From NCBI GenBank assembly GCA_020846935.1, contig JADLCY010000015.1:124001-188000 (forward strand): a stretch of DNA of 64,000 bases, in the 5' to 3' direction. Every line of letters begins with the position of its first letter. Position 1 is the first letter of the stretch. The notes under the pieces were generated by a model. The model did not search any database and was not told the DNA's origin. It saw nothing but the letters and a program-made list of their open reading frames with translations. Below, one piece after another: positions 7,622 through 16,600 of the stretch. The stretch is from Gemmatimonadaceae bacterium (GTDB lineage Bacteria > Gemmatimonadota > Gemmatimonadetes > Gemmatimonadales > Gemmatimonadaceae). The position numbers and the translations under genes are program-made.

Positions 7622-10102
7622 CTAGACTGACGTCTCGCGGATCACCTGCTCCAGCGTGGTGACGCCCTTGAGCACCTTGAGCCAGCCGTCCATACGCAGC
7701 GTCAGCATGCCTTGCTCGATCGCCGCGTCCTTGACTTCCTGAGCGCCGACATTCATCAGGATCAGCTTTCGCAGTTCCGGCGTCATGAACATGACCTCAT
7801 AGAGGCCCTGGCGACCCCGGAGCCCGGTGCCCGCGCACTCCTCGCAGCCGCGCCCCTTGAAGAACGGCAGGTCGCCGATGCGCGTGTCGAGCGACAGGTG
7901 CTCGAGGTGCGGCGCGGCCTCCGCCGTTGCCCGGGCCTTGGCGTCGACGACCGCGCGTTCGGTGAACCGCAGCTCGCGCAGCGTCGTGTCGACCGACACC
8001 TTCGCGCCCGCCAGCTCCGTTTCGTCCGGCGTGTACTTCTTCTTGCATCGCGGACAGATGCGACGCACGAGGCGTTGGGCGAGAATCAGGTTCAGCGCCG
8101 ACGCGACGTTGAAGGGCTCGAGGCCCATGTCGAGCAGACGGGTCACTGTCTCCGGCGCCGAGTTCGTGTGGAGCGTCGAGAGCACCAGGTGGCCGGTGAG
8201 GGCCGCCTTGATCGCGATGCCACCGGTCTCGAGATCGCGGATCTCGCCGACCATGATGATGTTCGGATCCTGCCGCAGGAACGCCTTGAGCGCCGCGGCA
8301 AACGTCATTCCGATCTCGTTGCGAACCTGGACCTGGTTGATCCCGAAGAGGTTGTACTCGACGGGATCCTCCGCCGTCATGATGTTGACGTCGATGTTGT
8401 TGATCTTTGACAGCGCCGAATACAGCGTCGTCGTCTTGCCTGAACCCGTCGGCCCGGTCACCAGCACCATGCCATACGGGTTCATGATCGCTTCCATCAG
8501 CGACTGCTCGGCGGACGGCTCGATGCCGAACTTCTCGAGGTCGAGCGTCAGGTTCCCCTTGTCGAGGATCCGGAGCACGACCTTCTCGCCGAACAGCGTC
8601 GGCAGCGTGGAGACGCGGTAGTCGATGACCTTGTTGCCGATCTTCAGCTTGATGCGGCCGTCCTGCGGCACGCGACGCTCGGCGATGTTGAGCTGCGCCA
8701 TGATCTTGAAGCGCGAGATGAGCGCCGCCTTGAGCTTGAGGGGCGGCTTCATCACTTCCTGCAGCGCCCCGTCGATGCGATAGCGAACGCGCAGCTCGTG
8801 CTCGAAACACTCGAAGTGGATGTCGGACGCGCCCCGTTTGACCGCGTCGGTCAGGATCGCGTTGATCAGCTTGACGACCGGCGCATCATCGACCGCCGCG
8901 GCCAGGGCGGCCGCGGAGACATCCTCTTCCTGCTCCTCGACGACCTCGACATCTCCTTCGAGATTGATGTCGTCGAGGAGCGACTTCATGTTCTGGTCGC
9001 CCTGGTCGTACTGCTTGTCGATGACGTTGCGGAGCGTGAACTCACCCGCCAGGACCGGAAAGATGTCGTAGCGGGTGATGAACTTGAGATCTTCCAGGAT
9101 CCCGAGGTTCGTCGGATCCGCCACCGCCACCGTCAGCGTCCGGCCGTCGCGCTTGAGCGGCAGGACCAGATGCTTGATGGCCTGCTCGGCGGGCACGAGC
9201 TTGATGATGCGCGGGTCGACCTCGAACTTCGTGAGGTCGACCGCGGGCATCCGCGACCCGCGCGCCACGTATTTGGTGAGCTCGACCTCGGGGAGGAGCC
9301 CAAGCTTCACCAGGGCATAGGCGAAGCTCGTCGAACCCTGTTTGGCTTCCTGACGCGCCCGCTCGTACTGCTCCCTGGTGATCAGTCCATCCCGGAGCAG
9401 GGCATCCGCGAGCTTCTCTGGAGCTGCCACCGGTGGCGCTGCCATGTGCGAGTCGGAAGTCGGTGCGAGGACGGAGAAGGCGGCACGGGGCGACGCCGGC
9501 AAGGCTCGGCGTGCGCCGTTCAGGGACGTATGCGACACCGGGGACGCCGCAACGGGCGTCCCGGATGACACACGAGAGGGACGCATCGACCGACCGAAGG
9601 TCACGTGCGGGGCCAGCCGCGCCAGCAACCTCGGACCGAGCCCTTTCACCTCACCGAGCGCCTGAAGAGTTGCGTAGGGTCCGTGAGCCTGGCGGTGCTC
9701 CACGATGCGACGGGCGAGCGAGGGGCCGACGCCAGGCAGGGCAACCAGCTCGGGCACGCCCGCCATGTTGACGTCGACCCGCACCGTCGAGCGCTGATCG
9801 TCAGGCGCTGCCCGCGTCGCCGTGGGTGCGCGGACGCTCCCTGGGTCCAGCGCGCCGGCCGGAGTCCGCTCGCGCCGCGGTCCGGCGACAGAATCGGCTG
9901 GAGGCGTGCCCGCGACCTTCGCGCGCTTCCTGGACCTCTTTCGGTCATCCAGACGGGCGCTGTCGAGGCGAGCGCGGTGCTCGCGCAACTCGGGCGCTTC
10001 CGTTGCCTGTCGCCCTGCGTGATTGGACACGGCGCGGAAGCCGACGCCCAGGGCGAGCAGGAGTCCGAGCACGAGATGCAGGCGATCCACCTTCATGGGC
10101 AT
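7622..10102 (-). CDS. pilB: ComEA-like HhH domain continuous with pilus ATPase PilB
   Basis: A single open frame of 826 residues. Residues 1-28 form a membrane anchor, and 105-170 are a ComEA-like helix-hairpin-helix DNA-binding domain (VNMAGVPELVALPGVGP, GLGPRLLARL). Residues 175-220 are a Pro/Ala/Ser linker. Residues 220-826 are a complete PilB/GspE extension ATPase: N-domain (KLADALLRDGLITREQY), Walker A GPTGSGKTTT, Asp box, Walker B IIMVGEIRD, His box STLHTN, and a zinc tetracysteine (CPRCKKKY and CEECAGTG). PilB alone would be 607 residues from the ATG at 9445, the normal length, but no good ribosome-binding site precedes that ATG. No stop separates the two parts. Whether they are made as one protein, or PilB starts internally, is unresolved. 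A single N-terminal anchor could not place the HhH domain outside and the ATPase inside, so internal initiation or processing seems likelier than a working fusion. Confidence 0.85.
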   Translation of the reverse strand: MPMKVDRLHLVLGLLLALGVGFRAVSNHAGRQATEAPELREHRARLDSARLDDRKRSRKRAKVAGTPPADSVAGPRRERTPAGALDPGSVRAPTATRAAPDDQRSTVRVDVNMAGVPELVALPGVGPSLARRIVEHRQAHGPYATLQALGEVKGLGPRLLARLAPHVTFGRSMRPSRVSSGTPVAASPVSHTSLNGARRALPASPRAAFSVLAPTSDSHMAAPPVAAPEKLADALLRDGLITREQYERARQEAKQGSTSFAYALVKLGLLPEVELTKYVARGSRMPAVDLTKFEVDPRIIKLVPAEQAIKHLVLPLKRDGRTLTVAVADPTNLGILEDLKFITRYDIFPVLAGEFTLRNVIDKQYDQGDQNMKSLLDDINLEGDVEVVEEQEEDVSAAALAAAVDDAPVVKLINAILTDAVKRGASDIHFECFEHELRVRYRIDGALQEVMKPPLKLKAALISRFKIMAQLNIAERRVPQDGRIKLKIGNKVIDYRVSTLPTLFGEKVVLRILDKGNLTLDLEKFGIEPSAEQSLMEAIMNPYGMVLVTGPTGSGKTTTLYSALSKINNIDVNIMTAEDPVEYNLFGINQVQVRNEIGMTFAAALKAFLRQDPNIIMVGEIRDLETGGIAIKAALTGHLVLSTLHTNSAPETVTRLLDMGLEPFNVASALNLILAQRLVRRICPRCKKKYTPDETELAGAKVSVDTTLRELRFTERAVVDAKARATAEAAPHLEHLSLDTRIGDLPFFKGRGCEECAGTGLRGRQGLYEVMFMTPELRKLILMNVGAQEVKDAAIEQGMLTLRMDGWLKVLKGVTTLEQVIRETSV
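9446..10102 (-). other. ComEA-like segment upstream of the PilB internal ATG
   Basis: The N-terminal 219 codons of the frame shared with pilB. ComEA proteins bind incoming double-stranded DNA in the periplasm during transformation. Here the anchor (LHLVLGLLLALGVGF), the charged spacer and one HhH pair are all present, so this half looks complete except for its missing stop codon. Its position next to pilus ATPases supports a DNA-uptake role. If pilB starts at 9445, this segment has no terminator of its own and would be translated as an extended protein. Confidence 0.7.
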
Positions 10103-10219
10103 GCGACAAGCTCGCGCGGCCAAAGGCCGGTCGCGCCATCGATTCCTTGCGCCCGGTGTCGATTGGTTGCAATCTCGCGCCGCCCCGTCGAACGGGTGCG
10201 CTCCTTCACCCACCCTCCG

Positions 10220-12718
10220 GTGAGCGACGACAGGACCACGCCGCAGGTGCGATCCCTGCTCCTCGCGAACCTGCTGACGTTCCTCGCCAGCGTGACGGGC
10301 GTCGCCTACGGCCTGTTCATCGCGCGGCCCGAGGACAACGTCGTCGCGATCGCGTGGCCGGCGAGCGCGGTGGCGTTCACAGTGATTGCGCTCTACGGCT
10401 GGCGCCTCTTCCCCGGGGTGGCCGCGGGAACGTTTGTCGCCGCCATTCTCGACAAGCAGCCGCTCGTTGGGGCGTTGGCGTTGATGCTGCCGACCGCCAT
10501 CGAGGTCGCGATTGCGCGCGCACTGATCCGACCGTCCCGCATCGACCTGCAATTCCGCAGCAGCGGCGATTCAATCCGCCTGGCGCTGATCGCCGCACTG
10601 GGCAGCATGGGCGGCGCGGCGTGCGGGGTGCTGATCCTGTTCGTCCTGGGCGAACTGCCGCGCGATGGCATGCTCCGGGCGTTCGGGTCCTGGTCGCTCG
10701 GCGACGCGATCGGAATCCTCGCGTTCGGCCCGCCGCTGCTGCTCTGGCTGCAGAACCGGGATCCCATCGCGCGGCCGCGGCGCCTCGAGTTCGCGGCGAT
10801 GATCGCCGGCACGCTGTTCCTGAGCGGGTTCGTGCTCTTCTCGTACGAACTCGGGACTTCGTCACGTGTGGTGGCGATGTGGATCGCGCTCTTCCCGATG
10901 CTGCTGTGGATGAGCGTTCGCGCCGAACTGCGGGTGGCTGCGGTGCTCGTGGCCGTGTTGACCATCGCGGCGACCCTCGGTGTGTGGCACGGGACCGGAG
11001 CGCTCGCCAGCCCGAGCGGCGCTGTGCGAGTGGTCGACGTGCAGGCCTTCCATGTCATGACGGTACTCATGGTCCTGGTGGGCGCGTCGTCGATGTCGGC
11101 GCGAGAACGCGCGTTGCGCCGGTCGCAGGACACCGAACGCAAGCTCTCACTGGTGTTCGAGGGGACGCGCGACGCACAGGTACTCTACGAGATCGGCGCC
11201 GACGGCGAGCCGCGCGTGCTGATGGCCAACCGTGCCTGGCTTTCGGCAATGGCTGCACTCCGGGGCGGCACGGGCGAGCGCGACCTCCTCGGCCGCACGG
11301 TCGACGAGAATCGCCGGCAGGTCGGGGGTCCTGCCGAGACGGCGGCAGCGCACCGTGCGCGGATGGACGAGGCCATCACACGTGGCGACGTGGTCGTGTA
11401 CGAGATGACGGCGCCAAGCCCCATCGGGGAACGGAGCGTGCTGACCACGCTGGTGCCCATGCGTGAGGGTGAGCGCACACAGTACCTGCTCTCCACCGCC
11501 CGCGACGTCACCGAAACACGCGCATCGGAGCGACAACTGCGGGAGAGCGAAGTCCGCTTTGCCGCTGTGTCCGACGCGACACATGAGGTGCAGCACCTTT
11601 TCGTCGTTGGGCGCGATGGCGAGTTGCGCCTCGTGCATCACAATCGCGCCGCGCGCGAGCTGCAGCAGCAGCTCTGGCCCACCCTGCCGCACCACGCCTC
11701 GCTAGGGCTTTCGGCGGAGATGCTGCTGCGTGGCTGGCCGGGCTTCACGGACACGCATCTCGAGCGCAACCTGGGTCACGCGCGCGACGCCAGCGCGTCG
11801 GGACTCCTGCAGCGCTTCGAGGAACCGGTCGTCGTTGGAGGTGACGAGTCCTGGTGGGAGGTCACCCTGCTGCCGATCACGAACGAGCACGGGGCCGTCA
11901 CGCACGTGTTGCGATCGTCGGTGGAAATTTCGGATCGCAAGCGCGCCGAGGAGACCGCGCGCCGTTTCAGCGCCGATCTCGAACGAAGGGTGCTGGAACG
12001 TACCGCGCAGCTGGCGATGGCCAACACGGAGCTGGAAGCGTTTGGCTATTCGTTGTCACACGACCTGCGTGCGCCGCTGCGGAGCGTCGAGGGATTCAGC
12101 CGGGCGCTGCTCGAGGATCTCGAGGGCGGTGAGACGGCGCATGCCCGCGATCACGCGCGGCGTATCCACCAGGCGGCCCTGCGGATGCAGAGACTGGTGG
12201 ACGACCTGCTGCGACTCAGTCAGCTCTCCACGCAGCTGATCGAACGTACCATGGTCGACGTGAGCGCCATGGCCGGCGAGATCGCGCGTGAGATCGGGGC
12301 GGCACAGCCGGCCCGACAGGTGGCGGTGACCATCGACCCGGGAATGCGATCGCGCGCCGACGCGCGCCTCGTGGCGATCGCGCTCCACAACCTGCTCGAC
12401 AACGCGTGGAAGTACACCGCGCGCCGCGACGATGGCGCGGTGCACGTTGGGCACATCCGTGACGAGGCCGAGACGCGGATCTTCGTGCGTGACAACGGCG
12501 TCGGGTTCGATCCTCGCTATGCCGCGCGCCTGTTCACCCCGTTCCAGCGCCTGCACAAGCCCGAGGAGTTCGAGGGCGCCGGCATCGGGCTCGCCACCGT
12601 GCACCGGGTCATCGCCGCGCACGGTGGTCGCGTGTGGGCCGAGAGCGCCCCGGGCGAAGGAGCGACGTTCTGGTTCACGCTCGAGCCGGACCCGCGCGCC
12701 GCCACGCCTACGGGCTGA
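10220..12718 (+). CDS. MASE1 membrane sensor histidine kinase with PAS domains
   Basis: An orphan sensor kinase of about 832 residues from a GTG at 10220 (start uncertain; no clear ribosome-binding site). Residues 10-295 are a MASE1-type integral membrane sensor of about eight helices. They are followed by two PAS-like domains (about 300-430 and 440-585), a coiled coil, a HisKA domain with the phospho-acceptor His in LSHDLRAPLRSVEGF (near 613), and a HATPase_c domain with N box HNLLDNAWKY, G1 DNGVGF and G2 GAGIGLATV. The layout resembles light- or redox-sensing phytochrome-like kinases but lacks GAF. No response regulator is adjacent, so the partner is elsewhere. It diverges from comEA/pilB, and the proximity may hint at pilus control. 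The 3' end overlaps the convergent peptidase gene by 11 bases. Confidence 0.88.
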   Translation: MSDDRTTPQVRSLLLANLLTFLASVTGVAYGLFIARPEDNVVAIAWPASAVAFTVIALYGWRLFPGVAAGTFVAAILDKQPLVGALALMLPTAIEVAIARALIRPSRIDLQFRSSGDSIRLALIAALGSMGGAACGVLILFVLGELPRDGMLRAFGSWSLGDAIGILAFGPPLLLWLQNRDPIARPRRLEFAAMIAGTLFLSGFVLFSYELGTSSRVVAMWIALFPMLLWMSVRAELRVAAVLVAVLTIAATLGVWHGTGALASPSGAVRVVDVQAFHVMTVLMVLVGASSMSARERALRRSQDTERKLSLVFEGTRDAQVLYEIGADGEPRVLMANRAWLSAMAALRGGTGERDLLGRTVDENRRQVGGPAETAAAHRARMDEAITRGDVVVYEMTAPSPIGERSVLTTLVPMREGERTQYLLSTARDVTETRASERQLRESEVRFAAVSDATHEVQHLFVVGRDGELRLVHHNRAARELQQQLWPTLPHHASLGLSAEMLLRGWPGFTDTHLERNLGHARDASASGLLQRFEEPVVVGGDESWWEVTLLPITNEHGAVTHVLRSSVEISDRKRAEETARRFSADLERRVLERTAQLAMANTELEAFGYSLSHDLRAPLRSVEGFSRALLEDLEGGETAHARDHARRIHQAALRMQRLVDDLLRLSQLSTQLIERTMVDVSAMAGEIAREIGAAQPARQVAVTIDPGMRSRADARLVAIALHNLLDNAWKYTARRDDGAVHVGHIRDEAETRIFVRDNGVGFDPRYAARLFTPFQRLHKPEEFEGAGIGLATVHRVIAAHGGRVWAESAPGEGATFWFTLEPDPRAATPTG

Positions 12719-13613
12719 GCAGCGCCCACGCCACGTCGCCCACGATCTTGAGCGAGACGGACGACACCTTGTCGATCGTGTCGTCAGGCGTGTGGTGCCA
12801 GGGGAACGCGAGGTCGATCACGTCGATCACCGGCAACCCCTTCGCCAGCAGCGGCACGTGGTCGTCCGTGATCGCGCCGATGTTGTCCGGAGTGAAATAC
12901 TGCCCGTAGCCCAACTCTCCCGCCACGCGCCAGACCCGCTCCACCACGTCGCCGGCTTTCTCCACCGAGTGCCCTTCCTTGCCGATGGAGAGATCGCGAT
13001 CGCCGATCATGTCCCACAGCACGCCAAACAACGGCCGGTATCCTGGCGATGGCAGGTGCTCGGCGAAATACGCGGCGCCGACAAGGACATCGGTATCGGG
13101 CGGGCCGAACGTGCCGTAGTCCTCACCGTCGGTGAACAGGAAGTCGACCCCGATCGAGGGAGGTGCCTTGACCAGCAGGTCGCCGAGCGCGATGAGCAAC
13201 GCGACACCCGACGCGCCGTCGTTGGCGCCCGGGACCGGCAGGTGCCGCTGCGACGTGTCGCTCGCGTTCTCGGATCGCGGACGGCTGTCCCAGTGCGCCA
13301 CGTAGAGTACGCGGTCGGTAAGCTCTGGCCGGTAGCGCGCAAGGATGTTGCGCATCGGCACCGTGTCGCCCGACGCCGTCACGTGCGTCCATCGTTGTTC
13401 GATGACGGTGTCCGCGCGCTCGCGCATCATCTGCACGATCCAGTCGCCGGCCTTCTGCGCCGCCTCCGTGCCCGGCACGCGCGGCCCGAATGCCAGTTGC
13501 TGGCGCACATACTCCAGCGCCTGTGCGCCGTCGAACGGTCGTGGCGCGGCTGACGGTCGCTCGCAGGCGACGAGCGCGGCGAGGGCCATCGGAACGAAAC
13601 GTGAGATACTCAC
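12708..13613 (-). CDS. M28-family lipoprotein, glutaminyl-peptide cyclotransferase-like
   Basis: A 301-residue lipoprotein (lipobox LVAC, Cys 17). The zinc-site motifs of M28 enzymes are all present in order: AHWDSRP, GANDGASG, FTDGEDYG, WDMIGD and WHHTPDDT. Together with ITDDHVPLLAKGLPVIDVID, these follow the layout of Bacteroidota-type glutaminyl cyclases, which convert N-terminal Gln of exported proteins to pyroglutamate. A plain aminopeptidase is the alternative; the DGED rather than paired-Glu pattern favours a cyclase. The GTG start at 13613 overlaps the sprA stop (GTGA), so translation is coupled to the SprA translocon gene. Being a lipoprotein, it should act in the periplasm, where signal-peptide-cleaved N-termini appear. 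Confidence is high for the family, moderate for the reaction. Confidence 0.82.
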   Translation of the reverse strand: MSISRFVPMALAALVACERPSAAPRPFDGAQALEYVRQQLAFGPRVPGTEAAQKAGDWIVQMMRERADTVIEQRWTHVTASGDTVPMRNILARYRPELTDRVLYVAHWDSRPRSENASDTSQRHLPVPGANDGASGVALLIALGDLLVKAPPSIGVDFLFTDGEDYGTFGPPDTDVLVGAAYFAEHLPSPGYRPLFGVLWDMIGDRDLSIGKEGHSVEKAGDVVERVWRVAGELGYGQYFTPDNIGAITDDHVPLLAKGLPVIDVIDLAFPWHHTPDDTIDKVSSVSLKIVGDVAWALLSP

Positions 13614-16600
13614 CTGCTGGCTCCGGCGAAGAACTGCATCTGAAAGACTGCGGTCAATATGTTCTGCACGATCCGGCGGTTGAAGTTCCGATCGAAGGTG
13701 GCGACACGTGAGGCCTGCAGGCTGAACTGCATGGTCTCCGAGAGATCGGTGTCGAAGTTGAGGTTGAAGGCGCGCCGCCCGTTGTCGGTGAGCCGGCTGC
13801 GCGCGCCAACGACCGCGGCGTTCGACACGAAGTTCTCGGCCAGCGTCTCCTGGTAGGACAGGCGCGCTCGCAGGGGAGAGTGCAGGCCCCAGGCGGCGGG
13901 GAGCCCGAAGGACTTCGCAATGTCCGTCACCAGATCGCTCGAACGTCCCTTGGCCAGGCTGCCGGGGAGCGAGTCCACACGACGCGACCAGGCGTACGTG
14001 CCACTGAGCGCGACATTGCCCCACACGGTCACCAGGTTGCCGGTCAGCGGCACGCTGAATTGTTCTGACCGCCGCACCTCGCTGCTCGCCAACCGCAGGT
14101 CGCTCGGCGTGGTCCACTCCTGTCGGGCGCGCAGGGCGCGCGCCGTGAGCCCGAGAGACGTGAACATGCCGCGCAGTGCGAGCGGCAGGCCGCTCCAACG
14201 CAGGGCAACATCCGGAAAGACCTGCTGCTCCCCTTCGATGCGCGTCGTGCGGTCCTCGCCGCGGCGATTCCAGTGGCGGCTCACGGTCCGTTGCGCGCGC
14301 TGGGTGATTGACACGCCGCCGCCCAGCGCGAAGGCGTTGGTCACGACGTAGTCGGTACTGGCTCCGGCATTGGCCGCGACGAACCCGCGCAGTGAACGGA
14401 AACCGTCGACAGGGCCGAGGCCGAACTGAAAGCCGAGTCCGGGGGCCACGGGGACGCCGTCGTATGAGGCCAGCTGGTTCCGCGTCACGGTCACATCGAA
14501 CGGTCGGATCACCCGTGCCATTCGGGCCCAGGCGGAGCTGTCGCCGAGCCACGCACCGATGCCGAGCCCCGGATCGATCGTCGCCGCGGCCGTGAGATAC
14601 TGCGTGTTCCCTGTGCGCCTGACGAGTGCCGGCGGTGCACCGAGTGGGTCATCGGACGACACGGCGAGCGAGCGGTTGTTCGGGTCGCGGAGCATGCCGT
14701 AGGTGGAGCCCAGGGCCAGGCGGGGCCTGATCCACGCCTGGACCGCCGGAGCAAAGGTGACGGAACTCGTCATCGTGCGCTCACGCTCGAGCCCAACGTC
14801 GACGCCGAGCAGGCTCCCCCGCTCGCGTCGCGCAGCGAGCGCATTCGGCGACGATCCGTCGTAGCTCCGGAGGTCGTGCACCGTCGCCACATCCCATCTG
14901 GCCGTGACCGCCGGCAGCAGCTTCCACTCGAGCACGCTCGACGACTGCCAGAGCGTCTGGTCGCTGGTGACGCGCGTCTCGGCATCGTCAGCGGCATCGG
15001 CCGGCTTGAGGAACGCAGATCGCCGATCGTCCGCGGAGACGAGCGACGAGGTCACGCGCACGTAGCTGGGTGACAACCGTAGCATCGTGGTAGCGCCGAG
15101 GAGGTTCAGGGGAATGCCTCCCGCGTCGGGTCGCGGCGCCGCGGGGGTATCGAAGAACCCCGTACTCGCCACGTCGAACCCGAAACGCATGTCGCGCAGC
15201 GCCGCGTCCTGGTATTCGGTCCGGTGGCTGGCGAGCGTCGCGGAGCCGTCGACGACGACGTTGTTCAGCGCGGCGAGATACCACGGACCTTCGGCCTCGG
15301 TACGCCGGACGTTGATGCCGATGCTGGTACTGCGCTCGCGCGGCGAGCGGAGCCCGGCCACGGAGGCGCCGCGAATGTCACTCCGTGTGAGGAACTCGGG
15401 GCCCGCGTGTGACGCGCGATGCGAGATGGTGAGCGGGATCGCGAGTCCGAGGCCCGGTGGCAGCGAGCGATCCAGCCGCCACGTCGCCGAGACCTCCAGG
15501 TCGTCGTTGGTGAGGAATGACGGCGCCTCGCCCAGTTGCCGGAAGTTTGGGTCTCGCCGCCGCATCGACACCCTGAGCGATCCGACATCGCCGGCGCTCA
15601 GCGTGGCGCTCACCTCCCCGGCGTACCCGATCGTGCTGACGAGGTCCGCCAGGCGGATGTCGTCCACCCACACCTCGGCGGTGTCGGCCGGAAACAGCGG
15701 GTCGGTGCCGCGCAGTGAATCCACGCGAATGATGCCCACGGCCAGCTCCTGCACCGCCGCAAGGTTGGGCGGTGTCACGGCTGGGTCCACCGTGTACACC
15801 ATGTATCCGTCTTCACACGCGGCCAGTCGGCGCGCTCGCAACCCCATCGGTGGTGCGCTGCGCGCAATGATCACCGAGTCGACGCCGGTGCAGGTGCTCG
15901 ACGTGGAGTCGCCGCGAAGGAAGGCCTCCTGCAGGCGCGCCCGCAACGCATAGAAGCGGTCGAAGCGCACGCGCACCTCGGGCTCCCACGCCGCGCGCGT
16001 CGTGCCTGACGAGGCCGGCGCGCGGTAGAGGTAGAAGTTGTCGGCGTCGCGGCCGAGCTTCACGAACACCTGCAGGTCGCTCACCTGCCCCCACCCGCGT
16101 CCACGGCCCCGGGCCCACAGGCGCAGTTCCCGGTAGCCCATGAAGCTCCGTTGTCCCTCAGGAAACCTGAAGAACGCCTCGGCGCGCGCGCCGACCTGCA
16201 GCTGCGTGGACAGGAGCCGAAGCGAACGCTCGTTGACCTGCTGCTGCTGGCTGCCAAACACCGATGAGGACTGATCGGGAGCGTCAGTGACGCCGGGCGG
16301 CGATTCGTAGAAGATGCCGCGCGTGGTGTCCCGGTCCTGCGTGCCGATCGTGGACGCGATGACGGTGCCGGTCAGCGACGTGCGTGTCCCGGCCACGCCC
16401 TCGATCGGTCGATCCGCGCGCTTGAGCCACGGCGCTCCGGCCACGCGCAGACGGGCGATCGGTGTCATCGAAAAGGCCGCGTCATCGAGCTGTTCGCCGG
16501 ACACCACGGTGAGGCGCAGCGCGCGAATGCGTCGGATCGCCGGACCACCTCCGGTGGAGTCCGTCGGCGTGCCGAACGGGAGCCGCACGTGCACCCAGCA

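Noticed and set aside
9826-11466. 546-residue open frame overlapping the sensor kinase gene
   Set aside because: Out-of-frame shadow of the kinase; composition is Arg/Ala-rich without motifs.
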